DNA of 14,079 nucleotides. Source: Euryarchaeota archaeon UBA258 (GTDB lineage Archaea; Thermoplasmatota; Poseidoniia; Poseidoniales; Poseidoniaceae). A model generated the notes under the pieces. It saw nothing but the letters and a program-made list of their open reading frames with translations, did not search any database and was not told the origin of the DNA. The position numbers were made by a program, and so were the translations under genes. Positions 8,409-14,079 of the stretch are shown here, piece by piece (position 1 is the stretch's first letter; every line of letters starts with the position of its first letter). The stretch is taken from the NCBI GenBank assembly GCA_002502605.1, contig DAPR01000062.1, forward strand, positions 1 through 14,079, given 5' to 3'.

Positions 8409-11346
8409 TCAAGAAACGACCAAGCACGCCTCCAGCCGTGCCCTTTTCCTCGTGGGTCTTCTGATGCTTTCAGTGATTCCAGCACTTGCCACTCCGGTGG
8501 CTGCTGATGGTGCCAGAGATGCGAGCATCACCATCCAAACTTCACCGTCAAACGGATTGGAAGTGAACCCCGGTGAATCAGGTGAATACACCGTTCGAAT
8601 TTACAACACCGGGTCGAACCCGATTACGGTCAGTCTTTCGACCAATGAAGAGCAAACGCAAGAGTGTGGCGCTTATTCCTCCGCCATCGTCCAAATCCCA
8701 GGTCCCATTGAAGCAGGTCAATATGAAGAAACGACCATGAACGTGACACTCACCACCACAGCAGAAGGCACTTGTGATACAACCATCACGGCAACAGCAA
8801 CTGAACAAGCCACGCCACCTGACACACCCGGGCAACCTGCTACGGAGACCAAGACGGTCACCACAACAGCAGGGGATGGATCTGGCAGCGCCGTTTTTGG
8901 CGTTGATGTGACGATGCCTGTCAAGTCGAAAAACTGGGGCGGTCAATCGGTCATTGAATACGATGTTGAGGTTGAAAACACAGGCCAAACCAATGAAACC
9001 ATTGCGCTCTCCATCGAAGAAAGGGATGGAAGTGGGTGCCAAAACACAGACGACCTCACAGTGGAGTTGGACGAAGATTCGGTCAATCTTGACCAAAATG
9101 AGTCGGTCACCGTTATTGTTTCAATTGAAGTTCCTGACGGACAGGCCGCTGACAAGTATTGCTGGGAAGTGACCGGTGTTGTCACCAATGACCCCACTCA
9201 AAACGCCAGTGATTCAGAAGAGTTTGATCTCATAGTGCCTGAACTCCACGAGTGTGAAATGACTCTTTCGAAGACCGTCTTGACCGTTGATCCGGGTGCG
9301 GAAGGCACCCTGACCGCTACCCTGACCAACGAAGGAAACAGCGACTGGTCCGTGAGCATGTCGAAATCCTCCTCGCCTGCCAGCCGGGCAGCTTGGGTCA
9401 GTTTCGATGGCGCTTCATCAGGCTTATTGCCCTATGACGATGGAGACGGAACTCGTTCATTCGACATCAAGGTAAGCCCTGATGATTCGGTGACCGCTGG
9501 TGTTGAAACCACCATCAACATTCTCGCCAAAGATGGCTCACAAGTCAAGTGCAGCAAGGAATTGCGCGTGAAGGTTGGCCAATCCTACGGTGGCAGCATT
9601 TCCCTCTCGCAATCCCTTCTCTCTAATCTTGAGCCTGGGACAAATGGCACAACGATGCTCACCATCACCAACGACGGAAACGGTCCAGACACCCTCCGCG
9701 TCTCATCTTCAAGCGCCCCCTCTGGCTGGGCTGTCCGCCTGGACGCCTCAACCGTGAGCGTTGGTTCTAAACACGGCTCAGAAAAGAGCGCAGATGTAAC
9801 GGTCACAATCGATGTGCCAATCAATGCGCTTGCCACTGAAGAAATCGATTTGACCTTCTCTGTCTTGCCGTCAAGCGGCGGGGCCTCCTACGACGAAGTG
9901 GTCTTGCGAGTTACTGTGAAAGCCGTACATGGGATGGAAGCAGAAGCGCCCGCAACCGATCAAACTGGGCGCTCAGGTAGCGAAGTGCGGTTCCCAATCA
10001 CCATTGAAAACACGGGCAACGTCAAGGACAGTTTCAGGTGCTCAGTGATGCAGCAAACCGCCACACCAGCTTGGGGCGTGCACTATGAGGACGCAAACGG
10101 TGTCCAATTCGTCGATATTGAAATTGAACCTCGCTCGACTCAAGAGGTCTTCCTCGTCGTGAGCGTTGATGGAGAAGAAGAACTGGCTTACACCCGCATC
10201 ACGTCAAGAATCACCAACCGTGGAGACAGCAACAACGCTGACCAGAACGGTGATGGAATTCCAGATAACCAGCGTGAATTTGAATTCCTCGCCATCCTTT
10301 CGGACCGGAAATTTGCAATGGATGTGCGCCTTGTCGACGGTGGCATTGACCAGCGATCCGGTACTGCAGTCCTCCCCCCCTCTGGCACTCAAACCTACGG
10401 CCTTTGGATTGAGAACACCGGTGATGGCGATGACGAAGCAGCCGTTGATTTATCAGGCCTCCAAGGCATTGCAACCCGCCAATTGACCCTCTACGGTCTT
10501 CCTGTCGAGGGGCCAGTTTTCGTCCCTGCTGGCTTTGGGATTTGGGACTTCGCCAATCAAACCTTCTTGCTTGATGTCAATAATAAACCAGTGACCTCGT
10601 CGACAAAGAACGGTGCTGAAACGATCATGGTTGGCCTCCCTGTCTACGCTAACCAATCACACGAAGCCCGTCCGTTCAAACTTTACATGGAACTGACCCT
10701 CACCGTCAATCCCAGTGCTTCAACAGGACAAGGTGGAGTTCTGGACCTCACGGTCACGAGCGTTTCCAACGCAGCCAATCGCTCAGGTCAGATTTCAATC
10801 ACGCTTGACGTTCAAATTGTCTATGAACTCGAATTCCAAACAGAAGGCTTGGACACCGAAATGGCGCTTGAATTCCCCGAAAAACTTGAGTTCACGCTCA
10901 ATCTCACCAACACAGGAAACACACGCACAGAAGCCCTCATTTTCTCCTCGGAAAGCTTCAGAGGATGGAACGTAGGTCTTGACAGTCTTGATCCAGAATC
11001 GGACTGCTCTACAAGCGGTTCGGATTTCACCTGTTGGGTGGACATTGGGGAGACAGTCACCATTGACGTCATCGTCCGACCTCCGTTTTCAGCAGAAATT
11101 GAAGACACATTCAAATTCACGATTTCCGCTCAGCCTATCGAAACGGGGGTTGTCGACCGAGAGAACATCGAGATTGAAGTCCTAGGTCAGCCCTCAAAGG
11201 GCTTCCTCGGACTTGGTCTGTCCTCGGAACAAGTCCAATCGGGCTTCCTCATCATCCTTGTTTTGCCGATGCTTTTGCTCTTTTACCGTGTTGGCATGCC
11301 CTTGGTACAGAATTCCCTTGAACTGAGTCGACGAGGCAGAAAGTAA
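8398..11346 (+). CDS. Large secreted surface protein with seven Ig/NEW3-like modules and a C-terminal membrane anchor
   Basis: 982 residues from the ATG at 8398. That start places a typical signal peptide at the N-terminus (TTKH…R, hydrophobic ALFLVGLLMLSVIPALA, cleavage near VAA). The in-frame TTG at 8290 would overlap the protease gene and bury the signal, so it is rejected. The body repeats a motif of the type [IVL]-x-N-[TED]-G at about residues 68, 192, 309, 423, 536, 671 and 836, giving modules of roughly 115-165 residues. This is the pattern of NEW3/CARDB-like beta-sandwich domains. Scattered cysteines could form disulfides. D615-Q-N-G-D-G-I-P-D623 resembles a calcium-binding thrombospondin type-3 loop. 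A membrane helix at about 949-967 and a basic end (SRRGRK) anchor it. No enzymatic motif was found. It is probably an adhesin, scaffold or envelope protein; its modules resemble the stalk of the upstream protease, but it lacks both the catalytic domain and the RING-like tail. Confidence 0.9.
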   Translation: MDPRQETTKHASSRALFLVGLLMLSVIPALATPVAADGARDASITIQTSPSNGLEVNPGESGEYTVRIYNTGSNPITVSLSTNEEQTQECGAYSSAIVQIPGPIEAGQYEETTMNVTLTTTAEGTCDTTITATATEQATPPDTPGQPATETKTVTTTAGDGSGSAVFGVDVTMPVKSKNWGGQSVIEYDVEVENTGQTNETIALSIEERDGSGCQNTDDLTVELDEDSVNLDQNESVTVIVSIEVPDGQAADKYCWEVTGVVTNDPTQNASDSEEFDLIVPELHECEMTLSKTVLTVDPGAEGTLTATLTNEGNSDWSVSMSKSSSPASRAAWVSFDGASSGLLPYDDGDGTRSFDIKVSPDDSVTAGVETTINILAKDGSQVKCSKELRVKVGQSYGGSISLSQSLLSNLEPGTNGTTMLTITNDGNGPDTLRVSSSSAPSGWAVRLDASTVSVGSKHGSEKSADVTVTIDVPINALATEEIDLTFSVLPSSGGASYDEVVLRVTVKAVHGMEAEAPATDQTGRSGSEVRFPITIENTGNVKDSFRCSVMQQTATPAWGVHYEDANGVQFVDIEIEPRSTQEVFLVVSVDGEEELAYTRITSRITNRGDSNNADQNGDGIPDNQREFEFLAILSDRKFAMDVRLVDGGIDQRSGTAVLPPSGTQTYGLWIENTGDGDDEAAVDLSGLQGIATRQLTLYGLPVEGPVFVPAGFGIWDFANQTFLLDVNNKPVTSSTKNGAETIMVGLPVYANQSHEARPFKLYMELTLTVNPSASTGQGGVLDLTVTSVSNAANRSGQISITLDVQIVYELEFQTEGLDTEMALEFPEKLEFTLNLTNTGNTRTEALIFSSESFRGWNVGLDSLDPESDCSTSGSDFTCWVDIGETVTIDVIVRPPFSAEIEDTFKFTISAQPIETGVVDRENIEIEVLGQPSKGFLGLGLSSEQVQSGFLIILVLPMLLLFYRVGMPLVQNSLELSRRGRK

Positions 11347-11400
11347 GATCACGTTCAACACCTCATTGAAGGCGGTCATGAAAACATTACTTTGGCCACA

Positions 11401-11889
11401 ATGAAGGTACGCCATCCTGTTCCGTTCAGGAATCCTAGCACTCAGTTTGCTTTGGCTATGCTGACGTTTGGAATATATGGGATCTACCTTCATCACCAAT
11501 ATTCGAATGAGATGAAGCGCTATGCGAACGTGGGTAAGGGCGGTTTCAAACTCTGGAATCTCATTTTCCTCTTCCCATTCACCATCGCAATGCCGTTTTG
11601 GATGATTGTTCGATCGTTAAGATTCTTGCGCAATACCAAAGCACTTGAGGCACAAACGGGTCACGCCACTAAACTTTCCTTAGGTTTCATCTTGATGTGG
11701 TCGCTGATTGGCATGGTTGCAGGCGGTGGAACAATGCTGATCGTTACCTTCCTCCCAAGCCTCGGTGGACTTGAATTCATCAAGACGCTGGCGCCCATCG
11801 CAGTCTACACGTGGACCGCATTCGTGCCTTGGAAGGCTTTTGAAGATTCACTGAATGCTTCTTGGACCCTCTTCTTCACACAAGATTGA
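11401..11889 (+). CDS. Small multi-pass membrane protein, DUF4234-like
   Basis: 162 residues from the ATG at 11401; an in-frame TTG three codons earlier is a less likely start. Near the N-terminus NPSTQFALAMLTFGIYGIY followed by a hydrophilic …NEMKRY segment matches the signature of DUF4234 proteins (a hydrophobic run with TxGIYGIYW, then a polar helix). Hydrophobic segments lie at about 14-31, 51-71, 93-117 and 123-143, so four membrane passes are likely. Basic residues (RSLRFLR, 71-77) lie between the second and third helices. No Shine-Dalgarno is visible, so the message may be leaderless, but no convincing TATA box is at the matching distance. The family has no established biochemical role. 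The gene is separated from both neighbours by non-coding DNA and is probably its own transcription unit. Confidence 0.8.
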   Translation: MKVRHPVPFRNPSTQFALAMLTFGIYGIYLHHQYSNEMKRYANVGKGGFKLWNLIFLFPFTIAMPFWMIVRSLRFLRNTKALEAQTGHATKLSLGFILMWSLIGMVAGGGTMLIVTFLPSLGGLEFIKTLAPIAVYTWTAFVPWKAFEDSLNASWTLFFTQD

Positions 11890-11939
11890 GTGCTCTTTCG
11901 GGCTCTTTGGCTCAAGTCAGGGCTCCTTGGCTCGAGTGT
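11890..11939 (+). repeat. Two and a half tandem copies of a 20-base repeat
   Basis: GGGCTCTTTGGCTCAAGTCA (11900-11919) and GGGCTCCTTGGCTCGAGTGT (11920-11939) agree at 16 of 20 positions. A partial copy, GTGCTCTTTC, precedes them at 11890-11899, immediately after the stop codon of the DUF4234-like gene. The function is unknown; a local duplication or a paired regulator site upstream of nuoA are both possible. Confidence 0.55.
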
Positions 11940-12112
11940 ACACGTGGGCATACGAGTGGCTTTGAAAATAGGAGTTTGTTTCTCCCCTATGACTTCCACG
12001 CAGTGGCCCTGTTCCACGCAACCGAGAAAGCCGTCGCTCACGAGTTGAATTTGGGAACGCTTATGTGGGTCCCTCAAGTCGACAAAATTGCGGAGCGTAT
12101 GCTTTGCAACAG

Positions 12113-12117
12113 GGTGA
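12113..12117 (+). promoter_or_regulatory. Shine-Dalgarno site of nuoA
   Basis: GGTGA (within AGGGTGAC) ends four bases before the ATG at 12122. It supports this start over the earlier in-frame codon at 12065, which has no such site. Confidence 0.65.
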
Positions 12118-12121
12118 CAAT

Positions 12122-12595
12122 ATGTCCGGACTTGAATCAGTACCGAGCGCTTACCTCTCAATTGGATTTTTGACAATCCTGGGCATCATCATGCCGCTAA
12201 CGAATTTCCTCATCACATGGGTCGTTCGTCCACGTGTTGACCCCGCTCGCCCACACATCACCCGCTCCTACCTTTTGGAAGGCTATGAGCGAGACCACAG
12301 CTTGTACCCACGCCGTCTTACCACCTTTGAATGTGGGAGCGAACCTGTTGGCGATGCAATGATCCAATTCCACTTTCAGTACTACTGGTACGCCATCATT
12401 TTCCTCGTTTTCGATGTGGCGTTCATGTTCATGGTGCTCGGTGGCATGGTTGCTTCTGATGCCACATCAGCAGATGCAGCAGCTGGAGCCGTTGACGAAG
12501 CCATCAACGCACTCTTGGTGCTCTCAGTCTTCTTCGCTACGATGTCTTTAGGCGTCTGGTATGTGTTCCGAAAGCGAGGTCGCATTTACATTTGA
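12122..12595 (+). CDS. nuoA: Complex I (NADH-quinone oxidoreductase-type) subunit A
   Basis: 157 residues, a normal length for NuoA. It is a membrane-arm subunit that joins the quinone-reducing peripheral part to the proton-pumping arm. Three hydrophobic segments lie at about 10-35, 88-108 and 127-149. The loop between the first two carries FECGSEPVG (E70-C71-G72), the conserved TM1-2 loop whose cysteine corresponds to the ND3 loop cysteine. It is followed by FHFQYYWYAIIFLVFDV, the family's second-helix signature. After FDV the usual glutamate (E. coli FDVEALYLF) is alanine here (A100, FDVAFMFMV). The loop before helix 3 is Ala/Asp-rich (about 111-127). It is the first gene of the nuo cluster, and nuoB follows after 10 bases. 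Identity is secure. The electron donor cannot be told from this window: nuoE, F and G, or F420-linked subunits, are not visible. Confidence 0.93.
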   Translation: MSGLESVPSAYLSIGFLTILGIIMPLTNFLITWVVRPRVDPARPHITRSYLLEGYERDHSLYPRRLTTFECGSEPVGDAMIQFHFQYYWYAIIFLVFDVAFMFMVLGGMVASDATSADAAAGAVDEAINALLVLSVFFATMSLGVWYVFRKRGRIYI

Positions 12596-12600
12596 GGTGG
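12594..12600 (+). promoter_or_regulatory. Shine-Dalgarno site of nuoB
   Basis: GAGGTGG overlaps the TGA stop of nuoA and lies five bases before the ATG at 12606. This favours that start over the in-frame GTG at 12561 inside nuoA, and suggests translational coupling. Confidence 0.7.
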
Positions 12601-12605
12601 ATATT

Positions 12606-13199
12606 ATGGCAGAAGCAGGAGAAAATTTTGCAGCATTCAACAGCCGCGCCCTCGTTGAGATGGTCGGCGGTGTAACAGACGAGGCCCTCAAGGCCACTCG
12701 AATCAAGAAGTTCCTCAGCGTGCTTGCCGGACGGTATTTCAACTGGGCTGGGCGTAAATCGCTTTTCACCCTCCACTTGGGAATCAAGTGCTGCGCTATT
12801 GAGATGGCTGCAGCGGCAACCCCGCGTTTCGACGGTGACCGATTCGGTGTGCTGTTCCGTTCTTCGCCCCGTCAGTCCGATGTGCTGTTGATCAACGGGC
12901 CAATCACCAAGAAATTCGCGGACAAAGTTGTCCGATTGTGGGAGCAAATGCCAGAGCCAAAGTATTGCATCGCTATGGGCGAATGCGCCATCTCCGGTGG
13001 GCCATACTTCCAATCCTACAACATCCTCGAAGGGGTCGACACGGTCATTCCGGTCGACGTCTACATCCCAGGTTGCCCTCCACGCCCAGAAGCACTCATC
13101 GATGGGTTTGGGTTGCTGCGCGAGAAAATCATCCGCATTGGCGGTGCACCAAGCGTGGACCGCATGAGTGAGAAGCCAGTGATCGTCGGGGAGGACTGA
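12606..13199 (+). CDS. nuoB: Complex I subunit B (iron-sulfur cluster N2 protein)
   Basis: 197 residues. NuoB binds [4Fe-4S] cluster N2, the last electron carrier before quinone, at the interface with NuoD. All four ligands are present: Cys62-Cys63 (GIKCCAIEM), Cys127 (GECAISGG) and Cys157 (IPGCPPRPEAL). Other family landmarks are DRFGVLFRSSPRQSDVLLI, MPEPKYCIAMG and VIPVDVYIPGCPP. Relative to typical NuoB, the residue after the first glycine pair is changed (GIKCC rather than GLACC). The N-terminal 45 residues are less conserved. It sits between nuoA and nuoC with very short spacers (10 and 2 bases) and is certainly co-transcribed with them. Identity is secure and the protein looks fully functional. 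Confidence 0.97.
   Translation: MAEAGENFAAFNSRALVEMVGGVTDEALKATRIKKFLSVLAGRYFNWAGRKSLFTLHLGIKCCAIEMAAAATPRFDGDRFGVLFRSSPRQSDVLLINGPITKKFADKVVRLWEQMPEPKYCIAMGECAISGGPYFQSYNILEGVDTVIPVDVYIPGCPPRPEALIDGFGLLREKIIRIGGAPSVDRMSEKPVIVGED
13188..13194 (+). promoter_or_regulatory. Shine-Dalgarno site of nuoC
   Basis: GGGGAGG lies inside the last codons of nuoB, seven bases before the ATG at 13202. The stop of nuoB and start of nuoC are only two bases apart. Confidence 0.65.
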
Positions 13200-13201
13200 C
13201 C

Positions 13202-13855
13202 ATGGGTACAAGCATCACTCAAGACCAGAACACCTCTGCTGCAGAGGCGTGCCTTGAAGCCATCAACGCCCGCTTCGAAGGCACCGGTGTGAGCGCTTCA
13301 ATCGAGCACCACAGCAACGCTAAGAAATACGCTTTCATTCGACTGTCCACGCCTCCACAACATTGGATTGCATTAGCAAAATGGATGCGCCATGACCTTG
13401 GCGTCAACTACTGTTCAATGGTGACAGGCACTCACTTCCCAGACGGCCCAGACGAACGAGGCTGGGAAGTTGCGTACCACTTTTTGCGACAACCGATCCA
13501 AAACCAAACTCCAAACACCCACAACGTGATGGTTGCAGAGGAACTCAAGGGAATGGACATCCCAATGGAATTCGAAGTCTTCATCCCGCTGTCACAAGGC
13601 GATTCACCAAGCGTCCCGTCCATCCAATCCATTTGGGGCGGTGCTGATTGGAATGAAAAAGAAACATGGGACCTCGTTGGCATTCGTTTCGAAGGCCACG
13701 AGAACATGCACCGAGTGTTGAACCCTCACGACAGCCCAGATGGGTTCCACCCGCTTCAGAAGCAACACAAACTTCGCTATCACGATCACAACGAAATGTA
13801 CGATGACGCTCAAGGCTTCATGCGTAAACCTGCGGACGAGGGCCGTGTTAAGTGA
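13202..13855 (+). CDS. nuoC: Complex I subunit C (30 kDa type)
   Basis: 217 residues. NuoC is a peripheral-arm subunit that packs against NuoB and NuoD and carries no cofactor. The diagnostic stretch is at 150-173: WNEKETWDLVGIRFEGHENM then HRVLNP, corresponding to the family's 'ERE-x-x-D-h-x-G-I-x-F-x-G-H-x-x-L-x-R-I-L' signature (the usual Phe of DLFG is Val here). The upstream HDLGVNYCSMVTGTHFPD and WEVAYHFL match the ferredoxin-like core. The C-terminal part (175-217) is charged and has HPLQKQHKLRYH. It is a separate protein, not fused to NuoD as in some bacteria. Its ATG is 2 bases after the nuoB stop, and nuoD starts 9 bases after its own stop. Confidence 0.93.
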   Translation: MGTSITQDQNTSAAEACLEAINARFEGTGVSASIEHHSNAKKYAFIRLSTPPQHWIALAKWMRHDLGVNYCSMVTGTHFPDGPDERGWEVAYHFLRQPIQNQTPNTHNVMVAEELKGMDIPMEFEVFIPLSQGDSPSVPSIQSIWGGADWNEKETWDLVGIRFEGHENMHRVLNPHDSPDGFHPLQKQHKLRYHDHNEMYDDAQGFMRKPADEGRVK

Positions 13856-13860
13856 GGGAT
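13854..13860 (+). promoter_or_regulatory. Shine-Dalgarno site of nuoD
   Basis: GAGGGAT overlaps the TGA of nuoC (13853-13855) and ends four bases before the ATG at 13865, fixing the nuoD start. Confidence 0.55.
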
Positions 13861-13864
13861 TGTT

Positions 13865-14079
13865 ATGGCACAAATGTGGATTACAATGGGGCCCCAGCAC
13901 CCAATGACGCACGGCTTGTGGACGCTTCGTGTGAAGGTTGACGGTGAGACCGTCGTCGACACTGAAGCAGAACTCGGATACATCCACCGTGGTGTGGAGA
14001 AAATCTGTGAGGCAAGAGACTTCACTCAAGTGACTCCATACTGCGACCGATTGTGCTACGTGAGCGCAATGACTTGGGC
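13865..14079 (+). CDS. nuoD: Complex I subunit D (49 kDa type), N-terminal part; runs off the window
   Basis: 71 codons plus two bases are visible and the frame is open to the end, so the 3' part is missing. NuoD forms the quinone-binding site together with NuoB. The N-terminus shows MGPQHPMTHG (8-17; the quinone-site histidine loop is normally GPQHPxTHG), LGYIHRGVEK (37-46) and DRLCYVSAM (61-69), whose tyrosine (Y65) matches the conserved quinone-site tyrosine. The start is set by the Shine-Dalgarno just upstream and by the short distance (9 bases) from nuoC. The order A-B-C-D is the classical complex I order; nuoH, I and J onward would be expected beyond the window. Identity is secure. Confidence 0.95.
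   Translation, partial: MAQMWITMGPQHPMTHGLWTLRVKVDGETVVDTEAELGYIHRGVEKICEARDFTQVTPYCDRLCYVSAMTW

Larger units (their letters stand above)
11890..12121 (+). other. 232-base intergenic region upstream of the nuo cluster
   Basis: This is the longest gap in the window and no gene is supported in it. It holds tandem direct repeats (11890-11939), overlapping palindromes CTCGAG (11931-11936), GTGTACAC (11936-11943) and CACGTG (11941-11946), and an imperfect hairpin at 11968-11990 (ATAGGAG against CTCCCCTAT around a T-rich loop). AT-rich candidates for a TATA box are TTTGAAAATA (11961-11970) and CTTATG (12060-12065); neither is convincing. The promoter of the nuo operon should lie here. Confidence 0.5.

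Noticed and set aside
8578..9096. 172-codon minus-strand frame inside the surface-protein gene.
   Set aside because: It lies wholly inside a gene whose modules are clearly coding on the + strand, and its translation has no recognisable motifs.
10219..10275. Dockerin domain in the surface protein, suggested by DQNGDGIPD.
   Set aside because: Only one such loop is present; dockerins need a pair. A single thrombospondin type-3-like calcium loop fits better.
11890..12121. tRNA or other structured RNA gene in the intergenic gap.
   Set aside because: No cloverleaf, T-loop or box C/D sequence was found; only short palindromes and repeats are visible.
11862..12173. 103-codon + strand frame bridging the DUF4234-like gene and nuoA.
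   Set aside because: It overlaps both genes in other frames, has no start signal and no domain-like composition; the 11890-12121 gap is better read as regulatory.
12537..13211. Long open frame on the minus strand opposite nuoB.
   Set aside because: NuoB on the + strand has all family motifs; the antisense frame is a shadow with no recognisable protein features or ribosome binding site.

Overview
The window looks like a chromosomal segment of an archaeon, most probably a marine planktonic euryarchaeon of the Marine Group II (Candidatus Poseidoniales) type. The reasons are: Shine-Dalgarno sites that match the archaeal 16S tail (for example GAGGTGATC before the gene at 3085); other genes with no Shine-Dalgarno, which look leaderless; very large secreted, membrane-anchored proteins built from Ig-like beta-sandwich modules; and a nuoA-nuoB-nuoC-nuoD cluster. 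The lineage is inferred from gene content and style, not from a marker gene. All eight recognised genes are on the + strand and coding is dense. No tRNA, rRNA, CRISPR array or insertion sequence was seen.

Region 1 (1-3741) holds the last 1024 codons of a giant beta-rich protein of unknown function, followed 9 bases later by a small single-pass membrane protein. They are spaced like an operon and may form a cell-surface pair. Region 2 (3742-11346) holds two very large exported proteins. The first is a 1507-residue subtilisin-family (S8, KP-43-like) protease with a C-terminal jelly roll, a CARDB domain, several NEW3-like modules, a membrane anchor and a cysteine/histidine-rich RING-like tail predicted to lie in the cytoplasm. 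The second is a 982-residue surface protein with seven regularly spaced Ig/NEW3-like modules and a C-terminal anchor. Between them sit two consecutive inverted repeats; the second has the start codon of the downstream gene in its loop.

Region 3 (11401-11889) is a small multi-pass membrane protein resembling DUF4234. It is followed by a 232-base gap carrying short tandem repeats and palindromes. Region 4 (12122-14079, running off the end) is the start of a respiratory complex I cluster: nuoA, nuoB, nuoC and a partial nuoD, tightly packed, each with its own ribosome binding site. NuoB keeps all four cluster-N2 cysteines. NuoA lacks the acidic residue usually found after the conserved FDV.

Functionally the window pairs a surface and proteolytic module (degrading or binding extracellular protein, consistent with a heterotrophic life) with the membrane and quinone-site part of the respiratory chain. 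No direct link between the two modules is shown by the sequence; they appear simply to be neighbours.
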